A stretch of DNA of 64,000 nucleotides from Epiperipatus broadwayi (Eukaryota; Onychophora; Udeonychophora; Euonychophora; Peripatidae): positions 10,413,845 through 10,477,844 of the forward strand of contig JAQFVV010000027.1 in the NCBI GenBank assembly GCA_028023455.1, in the 5' to 3' direction. A program made the translations under genes and the position numbers. Shown in pieces: positions 36,182 through 46,219 of this stretch (positions are counted from its first letter, which is position 1; each line of letters opens with the position of its first letter). The notes under the pieces were generated by a model. The model saw nothing but the letters and a program-made list of their open reading frames with translations, was not told where the DNA came from and did not search any database.

Positions 36182-36394
36182 TTTTCCTTATGAAATTTTC
36201 TTGTTGATTCGAAATATATGGTATTGATATCAAATTTTTTTATTAGTAGAAGAATCAACTTAATTATTAATTTTTTTATTTTTATATTTATATTTCATAT
36301 AAATATATAAATATTTCGATTTATAATGTTATTATATATATGTGTATGTGTGCGTTATAAAATTTAAATAGAAAAAAAAAGGAATAAGAAATAA
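36182..36394. other. AT-rich spacer
   Basis: No recognised feature; it lies between the inverted-repeat element and the inverted 5' part of the LINE. Confidence 0.5.
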
Positions 36395-37147
36395 TTTTGA
36401 GTACATAATGAGTATTCATAATATAAAGTTTTTCTTTTTCTGCAAACTCCACAAGTCTATGTCCTCTCTCATTTCTATTACCATAACCAAAATTACCTAC
36501 AGCAATTTCATCTTTCATTTGTCTACCAATTCTAGCATTAAAGTCTCCCATAACAATTTTAAAATGTTGTTTACTCTGATCAAAAGTCTTTTGGACATCC
36601 ATATAAAAATCTTCTACTACTTCATCACTATGAGAACTTCTTGGGGCATAAACCTGAATTATCTGCATTTGGTATCTGCTATTAAGTTGTATAACTAATC
36701 TTGCCACTCTGTCCGATACACCATCAATCTCCACAATATTGTTCTTCCACTTTTTATTTATAATGAATTCTACTCCACTTGTATTTCCAATATGTGTGCC
36801 TTTATAATAGAGTATATGTCCACTTTTTAAATCAAAGTTTCTTCTCCTTTTCTTCTAACTTCACAAAGTCCAATAATGACCCATTTAATATAAGACAGTT
36901 CTTCTTCTAATTCTTGCAATCTTCCTTCACTTGAAAGTGATCTGTAGTTGTAAGTACCTAAATAAAAAGTCATCATCAAATGGCAGCCTGAGTCCACAAT
37001 CAGGGGATTCTTAGCACCCTCCACCTTCGGCCACCAACCACTGCCTTGGTTGGTGACTTTACAGCCTCCTGGGAATAAGGGCCATGCTTTATTTTTGTCT
37101 GTCATAATTGTATATATTGAAAAAATATTTATCATTTTCACAAACAT
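36395..37147 (-). pseudogene. RTE-type LINE, inverted 5' part: endonuclease domain
   Basis: The minus strand encodes the endonuclease/exonuclease/phosphatase domain of the LINE in two frames. 37147-36827 gives a short leader and then GTYNYRSLSSEGRLQELEEE, KWVIIGLCEVRRKGEE (metal-binding Asn and Glu). After a one-base frameshift near 36830, 36820-36400 gives HIGNTSGVEFIINKKWK, VARLVIQLNS, IIQVYAPRSSHSDE, IVMGDFNARIG (catalytic Asp/Asn) and ERGHRLVEFAEKEKLYIMNT. It then runs into unrelated AT-rich sequence. The missing SDHR end of this domain begins on the opposite strand at 37425, so this is the 5' half of one insertion in inverted orientation. The enzyme nicks DNA to prime reverse transcription. 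Confidence 0.85.
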
Positions 37148-37290
37148 TCATTCTGCCTTATCAGGCACTGAGAAGAAAAACCATGGTATTTCTTGATCTT
37201 AAACTCAGACGTAAAAAGCCAATAAACTCACCACGCTGGCTAATGCGTGTTGGTGAGCAGCCCATCCATGTTCATATACTATATGAATAA
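37108..37290 (+). CDS. Second copy of the conserved small ORF antisense to the RTE 5' region
   Basis: A plus-strand frame of 60 codons whose part from about 37150 (LRRKTMVFLDLKLRRKKPIN, WLMRVGEQPIHV) matches the 86-codon frame at 19829-20086. It is shorter because a stop follows ILYE. It sits in the inverted LINE segment, so relative to the LINE it has the same upstream, antisense position as at 20 kb. Function and family unknown. Confidence 0.35.
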   Translation: MYILKKYLSFSQTFILPYQALRRKTMVFLDLKLRRKKPINSPRWLMRVGEQPIHVHILYE

Positions 37291-37424
37291 TCACATAGTA
37301 ATAACAGCTGCAATGACAAGAATGTATGGAGTGGACATTAGGAATTTGCCCTGCTTGGTTCCTTTAAGGCCTCCAAGAGGAATCAAAGGGTCTCCTTTCA
37401 GTTAATAGCAAACTCCTTTCTGCA

Positions 37425-39557
37425 GATTGTAATGTTCTTAATAAATTTAACACAGGAAGTGATCATCGATTAGTAAGGTGTAAGTTACGTGTTAATGTAA
37501 AACTAGAGAGACAAAAATTATTAAGAAAAACAATATTTACAGTTGATATTCCTAATCTTCAGAAACATTCTAATGAATTTAAATTAGAAATTACAAATAG
37601 GTTTCAAGTGTTAGGAGATTTTGAGCATGATTCAGATTTGAATGAAATTAATATGAAAATAACTGATACACTTTTAAAAACTGCAACAAACCTAGCTGGT
37701 AAAAAAAAGCAGCAATTGACTAATAAAATTTCTACTGAGACTAGAGAATTTATGAAGAAAAGAAGGAATATGAAGATATACAAAAATGATGTATTAAAAA
37801 GAATTGAATATCTCCAATTTTGTAAAATGGTACGGAAAAGAGTTGAAAATGATATAAGAAAGTATAACTGTGAAATAGCAAGGAAAGCTGTAGAAGAAAA
37901 TAAAAGTCTCAAAAATGTTAAACAACATTTTGGTATTGGTAGGAAATTTATATCCGCAATAAGAAAAAAAGATGGAATTATTACTAAAAAGAGAGATGAC
38001 ATCATGAAATTGGTAGAAGATTTTTATCAAGAATTATATAGTAATAAAGAACAAGTACCTCCTATATATATTACATCTTCCGAATTGCCCAGAATTTTAA
38101 ATGAAGAAGTGAGACTTGCAATTAAGTGTATGAAGAAAGGAAAGGCTCCAGGAAATGATGGAATTATAATTGATATATTAAAAGAAGCAGGTGAAGAAAT
38201 AGAAACAATTTTAGCAAAGTTATATACCAAATGCCTAAATGATAAAGATGTACTGGAAGATTGGAATAATGCAGTAATAATATTAATATTTAAAAAAGGT
38301 GATAAAGAAGATATTAGAAATTACAGACCTATCAGCCTTTTATCAGTTTTATATAAAAATTTTACCAAGATAATTACAACTCATCTACAGAGAACTTTGG
38401 ATTTCCACCAACCAAGAGAACAAGCTGGATTTAAAAGTGGTTTTAGTACAGTAGATCTTATCCAGGTATTGAGAGAAGTTATAGAAAGGACAAATTAATA
38501 TGAGTTGTCATTATGTTTTGGATTTGTAGATTATGAAAAGGCATTCGATTCTATACACATTTCTTCAGTGATTAAAGCATTGGATCATCAAGGTATAGAT
38601 CCAGGATATTGTCATATTTTAAAGAATATTTATAAAAATGCAACAGCAACAATTAGATTACACAATGATACTGGAAAAATCAACATTGAGAAAGGTGTAA
38701 GACAAGGTGACTCCATATCTCCAAAACTCTTTACAGCAGCGCTGCAAGAAGTAAAATGGGAAACTAAAGGAGTGAAAGTAAATGGAGAGTATTTAAGTCA
38801 TTTAGATTTTGCAGATGATGTAGTTGTTTTTGCAAATAATGCTTCAGAGCTGCAGGAAATGTTGCAGGAGTTAGCAGATGAAAGTAGAAAAGTAGGACTA
38901 AAGATAAATGTTAAAAAGACTAAAGTAATGTTTAATCGATTTACTCAAAATATGAAAATAAAGATTGATTATGAAGAATTAGAAGAAGTTAACAGTTACA
39001 AATACCTTGATCAGATTATTAATACAGATGGAAACATAATGGAGGAAATTAATCATAGAATTAAACTTGGTTGGAGTGTTTTTGGTAGAAATAACTTGAT
39101 ACTAAAAGGAAATATGCCTATGTGTTTGAAAAGGATGGTTTTTAACAAATGTGTTTTACCAGTTCTTACTTATGGATCTGAGACTTGGACACTTAATAGA
39201 AGAGCAATACAGAGACTTCAGACCACTCAAAGGAGTATGGAGAGATGTATGTTGGGAGTAACAAGAAGAGATCGAAAACATAATGTATGGGCAAGACACC
39301 AAACAGGTGTTACTGACCTTATTAAAAAAATTAAAAGATTGAAATGGAGTTGGGCTGAACATATTGCTAGAAGAGATGATAATAGATGGACAATTGAAAT
39401 TTTAAACTGGATTCCAAGAGATTGTAAAAGACCCAGAAAGAGACCACATGTGAGATGGATGGATGAAATAAGAAAATGTGCAGGGGTGTTGTGGAGAAGA
39501 GAAGCTAAAGATCGGAGAAGAAGGATTAAACTTGGAGAGACCTTCATCCTGCAGTGA
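37425..39557 (+). pseudogene. RTE-type LINE, reverse transcriptase and C-terminus (one in-frame stop)
   Basis: A single frame runs from 37425 to the stop ending at 39557, broken only by TAA at 38496-38498. Order: the end of the endonuclease (NKFNTGSDHR, with the catalytic Asp-His), a long basic linker, then RT. RT shows KAPGNDGI near 38138, NYRPISLLSVLYK near 38320, FGFVDYEKAFDS (motif A) near 38517, VRQGDSISPKLF (motif B) near 38697, and FADD (motif C) at 38808-38819. The C-terminal part has GSETWTLNRRAIQRLQTT, a region rich in Arg/Lys, RWMDEIRKCAGV and LGETFILQ. Compared with sibling copies a few residues are missing after FTAALQE (about 38750). The stop replaces a codon in ERTN-YEL, where GAA would differ by one base. 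The low damage suggests a fairly recent insertion. Start unknown, because the 5' part is inverted (36395-37147). Confidence 0.85.
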
Positions 39558-39590
39558 ATTGATAATGGTTGATGATGATGATGATGACAT
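39558..39590 (+). repeat. LINE 3' tail with TGATGA repeats
   Basis: After the stop come ATTGATAATGG and a (TGA)n run. RTE-type LINEs end in short tandem repeats rather than poly(A), and all four 3' ends in this window share this form. Confidence 0.8.
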
Positions 39591-40099
39591 AATGAGTATT
39601 AAATAAAAGAAACAATCAAAACTTCCAAATGTATTCTTTGGAGGGGGGGGGGATATTGCCAGATTGAAAACGAAATTTTTACAGAAAGATGATTGGAAAA
39701 TTATAGCATAATCGTTTATGTCATCACTGAGATTATAATGGCAGGCTTTGCACAGCTGTAGTTTTGACTTCTATGGTAAAAGCATTTGGAACTTGTTGAT
39801 ATTTATGCAAGCTATCCATCAATCCAGAATCCTATATAAAAAAAAAACTTTTATTTCCAAATCTGAACAGTATATTCAGTGTTATTCTATAGAAATGTGA
39901 TGTTATCCTCAACAAATATCTAGAGTGAATTCTAATTTTTAAGTTTGTGATAAGTCTGTTTATACAATTCGGTATTTGAGACACACAGACTAAATGCTGA
40001 CTTTCATTTTTGCAGTGAGATTTTTTTTTATTTCAATTTTTAGTAATGACATATTATTTTTCTTAGATTTATCATGAGCTTGTAATATATATATATATA
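39591..40099. other. Non-coding gap
   Basis: A G-run at 39641-39652 and AT-rich sequence; nothing recognised. Confidence 0.5.
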
Positions 40100-40645
40100 T
40101 TCATAGTATTATTTCTGGGAGCTTCTATGTAGTAAAAATAAAATAGCTAAATAGTTCTCTTTCAAGATAATTTTATTTGACCTATAAGTGATTACAAAAA
40201 AATAAAAATAAAAAGATAACAAGAATTAACTAGAGGAGGTTACAGGGTGATATATACAAAGAAGAAATGATCCAAAAGTCAGTAGAATACAAAATGAATG
40301 TTAGTGAAGAACTTAGTCTGTGGATGCAAGGTGAATATTATTCATCTAGTCTATAACGAAATACCTTTGTTAGTAAACCCTGTTTTGGCAAGTTATGGTT
40401 GGAGGGTTTTATTAAAGGTTTCAATACAATAACAAATACTTTCCTCAGAACTTCTTCCTCAAATCATAAAAATGTGTATGATGAGATGTAAAATCTTTTT
40501 TTTTATTACTTCCTCACACATCTTATTTATGCTCTTGTGACTTTTAAAAATCTATATAGCTTCTCTTAGCAGTCTCTAGACATATTGTTCATTTTCCCCA
40601 CAATGTGTGTTTTATTAAAATTGATGTCATGATTAGTTAATTTGG
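40100..40645 (-). pseudogene. Penelope-like relic (family C), minus strand
   Basis: Matches in reverse the plus-strand relic at 42300-42920: blocks ATGACATCAATTTTAATAAAA, GAGCATAAAT, TTTTATGATTTGA, CTGAGGAAAGTA...GAAAC and GGAGCTTCTATG. A segment at about 40156-40420 has no match and appears inserted. On the minus strand the core near 40410-40450 reads CTGAGGA, A, AGTAT, eight or so bases, then a near-complementary strand and GAAAC, a hammerhead-like pattern. Coding capacity is lost. Confidence 0.55.
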
Positions 40646-40646
40646 T

Positions 40647-41117
40647 AGGTCTTCAACCACCGGTCCGTAGAAATTTTTTGCTGGTCTGTGCTAGACTGGC
40701 AAGAAAGTTTTTAATAACAAAATAATAAGATTTTAAACTTTTAATTAATATAAACAATTTTTATTTATTTTTTCATCGCACTTTTACCTGATTAAAAAAA
40801 AAGCAACAGAACAAAATCTAATCAATCATACATAAATTAATTTGTTCTTCTAGTTATCACAGATGTTTATGGGGGAGGGGGGATAGAATTAAATTTTTAT
40901 TACTTTTCTAAAAAAATTCAAAATTAAAAAAAAAAAAGTTTTTTATTATACAAACTCCATATATATATAACTTCATCTAAGGCTAAGCTGTTTACATCTT
41001 TAAGAAAATTTATCTATAGACTTCTGCTGGTCCACGAAACCTTATCCTTATTTTTGCCAGTCCGCGAAACCTAATCTTCATTTTTACCGGTCCACAAGTG
41101 TGAAAAGGTTGAAGACA
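40647..41117. mobile_element. Non-autonomous hAT-like element with long imperfect TIRs
   Basis: Left end GGTCTTCAACCACCGGTCCGTAG (40648 onward) and right end CCGGTCCACAAGTGTGAAAAGGTTGAAGAC (to about 41116) are imperfect inverted repeats. Internal copies of GGTCTGTG/GGTCCACG/AGTCCGCG accompany them. GTCTTCAACC...CCGGTCCGTGG ends are typical of hAT-derived MITEs in many animals. No 8-bp target duplication is clear. It directly adjoins the broken edge of the Penelope relic to its left. Confidence 0.55.
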
Positions 41118-41283
41118 TGACAATCCATCCCACTCAATGGTGCTGTTGCTAGTCAAAAACAAATAGATATAATGTTACCGGGCAGATTTACTTTTTTTTT
41201 TAAAACAAAGCTTTCACCGGTTTCTTTTCTTTTTGGTGATTTACATTTTTTTAGACATAAAACATTGAATTTTTTTTAAAATT
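41118..41283. other. Spacer between the hAT-like element and the tandem duplication
   Basis: T-rich, no recognised feature. Confidence 0.5.
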
Positions 41284-41830
41284 CATTGACTTTTTTTTAA
41301 AAACATTTTCTAAATTACAGTTTTTAATTACATTATATATTTCAGCGTGTAGTGCTGGAATGTGCAGGGGGGAGTGACCACTGCTTTTGGCGGTCTAAGG
41401 AATCAGCCAATAAATCCACTACTCTGATCAAACCAACCTTAGGATTTCTAAAATGATGTGCAACCTCAGACATTTGATTTGGCTCTTAGCTGTTCTTTAT
41501 GAAACAACATTATTTAATAGAATGGAATAATTGAATTTCTTTCAAAATACATTTACTTTTTTTTAAACCATTAATTTCTAAATTATAGTTTTTAATTACA
41601 TTATATATTTCAGCACATAGCACTGGAATGTGCAGGGAGGTGACTGCTGTTTTTGCTGATCCAAAGGATCGGCCAATAAATCCACTACTCTGATCAAACC
41701 AGCCTTAGAATTTCTAAATTGACGTGCAACCTCAGACATTTGATTTGTCTCATAGCTGGTTTTTTATGAAACAACATTATTTAATAGAATGGACTAATTA
41801 CATTTTTAAATTACATTATACATTTCAGTG
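41284..41830. repeat. Tandem duplication, unit 268 bp, about two copies plus a partial
   Basis: TAAATTAYAG occurs at 41311 and 41579, each followed by TTTTTAATTACATTATATATTTCAG, a GTGCAGGG block, CCAATAAATCCACTACTCTG, GCAACCTCAGACATTTGATTTG and AACAACATTATTTAATAGAATGGA. A third ATTACATTATACATTTCAG starts near 41811. Both units are diverged, so the duplication is old. Not coding. Confidence 0.8.
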
Positions 41831-42299
41831 TGTAGCAGTCCACCACAGCCATTTTAGTAGTTTCATAGCTGTTCTCATGCAAACATGACTTTTCCCATAA
41901 ATTCTCTGAAATGGTGCTAGAACCTACCCTTTTGAAATGAAATTCATCTTCAAAGATGTGTAGGGAAGCGTGGTGACAGGCTTACAATTATTACTATGTA
42001 ACAGTATATCAGGTAGGATGTAAGATTATTACTTACAAATGCACATTAAAAGAATTATGGCCAGTTGAATTCTATACACCCTCACATCGTACATTAGCAA
42101 TATGTAAAGTGTGTGCTATTTGTATAGTGTCACAAAGCACATTATTGGGCTGTGTGCAATGCAATCTAGGCCTGCAACAGATAATATAAACACAACTGTT
42201 CTATAGGCCATAAGTTTGCCACGCAAATGTCATATTTTGTGCTTTTGTGTAGAGACAGCACCATCGAGCAGGATAGATTGTCATAAGTATGAGTACCAT
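41831..42299. other. Non-coding stretch of less AT-rich DNA
   Basis: May be an upstream part of the adjacent Penelope relic or unrelated; no RT or nuclease motif could be read in any frame. Confidence 0.35.
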
Positions 42300-42920
42300 T
42301 AAATTTTATGTGTGAATACATTATCTAACTGCTAAAATGTGTTCTTCCATTCTTATATTCATTCTATGATGAAAGTGAACAAACTCCACATGGGATTTTA
42401 TACACACCATGACATTCCATGTGTAGTTTGTTCATTTTTATATATTGGATAGACAAATCATAAAATAAATATAAGAAAAAACATATTTAGATGGTTAGAG
42501 AAAAATCCATTTCATCAGCCATTCATTCACACATAAAATTAACTAACCATGACATCAATTTTAATAAAATACCCATTTGGAAAGAATTGAACAATATGGA
42601 CTAGAGAATGATAAGAGAAGTTGTAGATATTTTTAAAAGGCCCAAGAGCATAAATGAGAAGTGTGAATTGAAGAAAAATAATATTTGAAAAAAGCTATTG
42701 GAGAATAAAAAAATTGTTTAACTTCTCAACCAATAGAATTTGAGTATGAAGAGGAAGTAACAAAAGAAAAAAATAATAATTTTAAATCTCAACACACACA
42801 TTCTTATGATTTGAAAAAGAAGCTCTGAGGAAAGTACTTGTTATCGTACTGAAATATCTGTTATTTAGCTATTATATTTTTACAACATGGAAGCTCCTGA
42901 AAATAATATGAGTTCATAAT
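42300..42920 (+). pseudogene. Penelope-like relic (family C) with GIY-YIG endonuclease
   Basis: A frame near 42390 reads GILYTP, and a neighbouring frame reads HDIPCVVCSFLYIG-TNHK: the CxxC plus YIG arrangement of the Penelope nuclease, with a stop after YIG. Further on NFNKIPIWKELNN, REVVDIFKRPKSINEK and a stop-rich remainder follow. After the coding part, 42824-42858 reads CTGAGGA, A, AGTAC, eight bases, GTACT, GAAAT. This is a hammerhead-like core with a fully paired 5-bp helix II. Nothing here can be translated to a working protein. Confidence 0.6.
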
Positions 42921-44333
42921 TTATCCATAAGAATATTAGAATTTATATATATTCAAATCACCAATCATGATGTTAAGATATTTCAACAATACCCTCTGTG
43001 AAGAAATATAAATTCTGAACTTCAAACAGCTAAACCCAATGTGATAATGTGTATTTGTGTATCTACAATAATAATTTATTATAAAAAATTGAATGAACTG
43101 ATTCTTCTCTGCATAATATTATAAAGTATTTGATGGTCTTGCTGTCACTTTTGGCTTTTTTCATTCTCTTGCAGCTATCTATAATGCTATTTTGTCAATT
43201 ATAAATTCATTTGATGATAGATATTGGAACTAAAATAAATATTAATTTATTAGTTTCAAAAAAAATCTGAAGGTGTCAGAAATTCTACAGTTAAAGTATT
43301 CCAAATGAGTTAACAGGGCCATTGATTTGGTAGATTTTTTTGAGAGAGAGCGATTGCAAGACTATTTTGTAAACTTCTCTTATTATTAGCAATGAGCAAA
43401 AAAATGTATATTTTCTATAGTTTATTTAAATTTTTATGATTATTTCTACAAAACATTTGTATAGAACAGAATTGTTCAAAATACAGTCTGCACCATATGC
43501 AGCCTGTGATAAGAGTTTGTGTAAATCATCTAAAAGTTTTAAGTGAAAAAATAAAATTATTTCAAATTAATCGATACTCTTAAGTTGATGTTATTATCTA
43601 GGGCTTTTACATCACTATATACCCACATAATTTTCAAATATAAGATGTGTCAAATAAGTATTAATAACACTGTTTAATAAATGGAGTGGAATTCTACTTG
43701 CAAATTTGTAGTAATAGTAAAAATGCATCTAGAATTGGTAATACTTTTCTAAACACTGTAGTATAAAACTTTTGGGATATTTTAATAATTATAATCACAA
43801 TTTTAAATGTTAGAACAGAATTTTACAGCTTTATGATGACTTAACAATAACTTGTTCAGTTTTAGAAATGAAGGTCAATTGACCATGATTTTGTTAATTC
43901 ATTTGTTTTTTTAAAACCAGGATTGCAGTAATCATCCAATAAGAATGAAGTTATTATTTTCATCATGTATTTCATATTATTTCACTTTATTTTTTTTTTT
44001 CTATTTTAGTGAACTTCAAATATAATTTTTTAAGTATGTTTTTTTTACTTCTATGCTTATATTTCTAATAAATCAAGTACAATTTGTTGATTTATTATAC
44101 AGAATAAAGGCATTAATAAAATAAAATGTTAATGTATAACTCAAACTTACATTAGAGAATGATGCAACAAATATTGAAACATTAAACAGTTAAAGATAGT
44201 ATTAAAAAAGGCTGTAAAATTATATTTAATGTTATATATTGTGTACTAATTTAAATATGTTCAAGGAATTTTAATTTGAAAGGTAAAAAGCAAATTTTTG
44301 TTTTCTAAAAGTATATTTAAAATGTAGGTTGTT
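42921..44333. other. AT-rich stretch without recognisable gene
   Basis: No motif, RNA gene or repeat was recognised. Confidence 0.5.
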
Positions 44334-44430
44334 TTCTCATCCTTGGTGTTCGTCTTAAGATGTCGCTACTTCTAGGTAAATTCCTATAAATATACTGTTT
44401 CACCAGCCTTCACCCAACCAAAGAGGAATT

Positions 44431-44590
44431 TTTCTATGTTATAAACATAGAAAAGTCATTATGTTATGTTGGACAGAGGAGGCAGCGACAGAAGCCAACA
44501 CAAAGAGACTTCTTTCTATGATAAAACACAGAAAGAGTTCCCGATGGCTGCCGGTTATGTTTTTTTTTCTATGCTAAAAGCAAAGAGAAA
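44431..44590. repeat. Three related short hairpins
   Basis: TTTCTATG-TTATAAA-CATAGAAAA (44431-44454), CTTTCTATG-ATAAAA-CACAGAAAG (44512-44535) and TTTTCTATG-CTAAAAG-CAAAGAGAAA (44565-44590) share the same left arm and can each fold. They are spaced about 81 and 53 bp apart, near the left end of the TIR element. Confidence 0.65.
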
Positions 44591-44932
44591 GAAATGTCTT
44601 GATCGGCTGCCATAGTAGTCGATTTTGTTCATCATTTTCTCGTAATAGTAGAATATCTATTTTCTCTGTAGTTTCGGGTGAGAGTGTGTGTATTTGAAGC
44701 AATCATAGTTTTTTTAAATTTGATAAGACATCTATTTTTTTAATGTGTTGTAACTTACTTTACTGTTGTAAGTTTAGTAATAATGTCCTGAAGATTCCAT
44801 TACGAAGGGGTAACCCTCAAAAATTGCTTTTAAGGGTGCAAAAGGAAAAAAATTAAAGGATCGCGCGAAAAGTACCGTTTTCGTGAGAATTTATCTGTGA
44901 CCAGTTACTTTTGCTATATATATATATGCACA

Positions 44933-45360
44933 AACAAAAACAACCCACTGTCTAATTATTAGGAATTACTTGTCCGAAAAATAAAATTAGTCGGGTATAT
45001 TTTTTTTTTTGTTTTGTTACATTTATTATTTCAAAATAAGATTAGTTTTTATATCTACACACTAACAAAAACAACCCAGTTCCTGATTAATTACTGTCTT
45101 TAAAAAAAAAAAGCAAATTCAATGGGGTTTGATTTTTTTCAATGGAGTCTTTGAATTACGGTTTGTTTGTTTTTATATATACACAAGATTTACCAAAAAA
45201 AAAAGAAACCCACTTTCTGATTAATTACTATCAAAAGAAACGCAAATTAGTTGGCTATCATTTTTAAATTTAGTATTTCAATAACGGTACCCTTTTTATA
45301 TAGACAGACTTAACAAAAACAACCCACTTTCTGATTCATTACTGTCCCCCTCAAAAAAAA
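44933..45360. repeat. Tandem array, four units of 114-134 bp
   Basis: The landmark AACAAAAACAACCCACTTTCTGATTAATTACTGTC recurs with CAACCC at 44941, 45072, about 45206 and 45320. Each is followed by an A-run, AAATTAGTCGGGTATCATTTTT and a T-rich end. Confidence 0.75.
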
Positions 45361-45492
45361 GAAAATGAAAATTAGTCGGGTATCATTTTTCAATCGAGTC
45401 TTTTAATGACGGTCCTTACTAATAGTAGTTGGGTATCAATTCTAAATTGTAGTATATAAATTACATTACTTTTGATAGATTTAGAATTACCT

Positions 45493-46000
45493 CTTGCTTT
45501 TTTAATAAAATGATTGATTTACTCTTGACCAAAAATACCGTAACTTTAAAAAAAAAGACACACGTAAAGTCCAAAAAAAAAATAAGAAAAAGCCCCGTAA
45601 CTTTAAAGACACGCACACACACAAACTCAAAAACAATCTAAGATTAATAAACATTGACTTATTACATCTTGCTTTTGAATCAAATTATTGATTTACTCTT
45701 CCAAAAAAAATACCGTAACTTTAAAAAGACACACCTAAAGTCCAAAAAAAAAAAAATTCGAAAAAGCCCCATAACTTTAAAGACACATACACAAACTCAA
45801 AAACAAGATAAGATTAATAAACATTTACTTATTACGTCTTGCTTTTGAATAAAATTATTGATTTACTCTTGCAAAAAAAAAAAAGACCGTAACTTTAAAA
45901 AGACACGTAAAGTCAAAAAAAAAAAATTAGAAAAACACCGTAACTTTAAAGACATACACACACAAACTCAAAAACAAGATAAGATTAATAAACATTTACA
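45493..46000. repeat. Tandem array, three units of about 170-175 bp
   Basis: CTTGCTTTT at 45493, 45668 and 45838, each followed by ATTGATTTACTCTT, an A-run, CCGTAACTTTAAA, AGACACACGTAAAGTC and AACTCAAAAACAA...GATTAATAAACATT. A 64-codon frame at 45654-45848 falls within it and is not a gene. Confidence 0.8.
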
Positions 46001-46219
46001 AAAATGAAAAAAAACTAACATCATATAATAGTATTAGTTAGTAGAATATTTTATTACAAATCTAAGAAATAAGATCTTTTTAGATCAAATCGATCATTTA
46101 GGTCTGGCCCGGAATCGTTATATGTATATGTTTTCGATTAGCATCAACGCCATCTTAAGGCGAACACCAAGGATGAGAATACAATCAAAATGTATTTTTA
46201 TAAATTCTCTTACTGCACT

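Larger units (their letters stand above)
44334..46179. mobile_element. Unclassified terminal-inverted-repeat element, 1.85 kb
   Basis: The left end TTCTCATCCTTGGTGTTCGT continues with CTTAAGATGTCG. The right end is its reverse complement with two mismatches (46148-46179), giving about 32-bp TIRs. There is no transposase remnant. The inside consists of three similar hairpins (44431-44590), a four-unit array with a ~125-bp period and a three-unit array with a ~172-bp period. No target duplication is evident at either edge. The superfamily is unknown to me; non-autonomous DNA transposons with internal arrays exist in several superfamilies. Confidence 0.65.

Noticed and set aside
36408-36698. Plus-strand 96-codon frame
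   Set aside because: It is the antisense of the inverted LINE endonuclease and has no motif of its own.
37604-38230. Minus-strand frames of up to 133 codons at 37.6-38.2 kb
   Set aside because: They are shadows of the plus-strand reverse-transcriptase frame, with hydrophobic chance composition.
39156-39590. Three minus-strand frames over the LINE C-terminus
   Set aside because: They are the antisense of the Arg/Lys-rich C-terminal region, producing Ser/Leu-rich chance frames.
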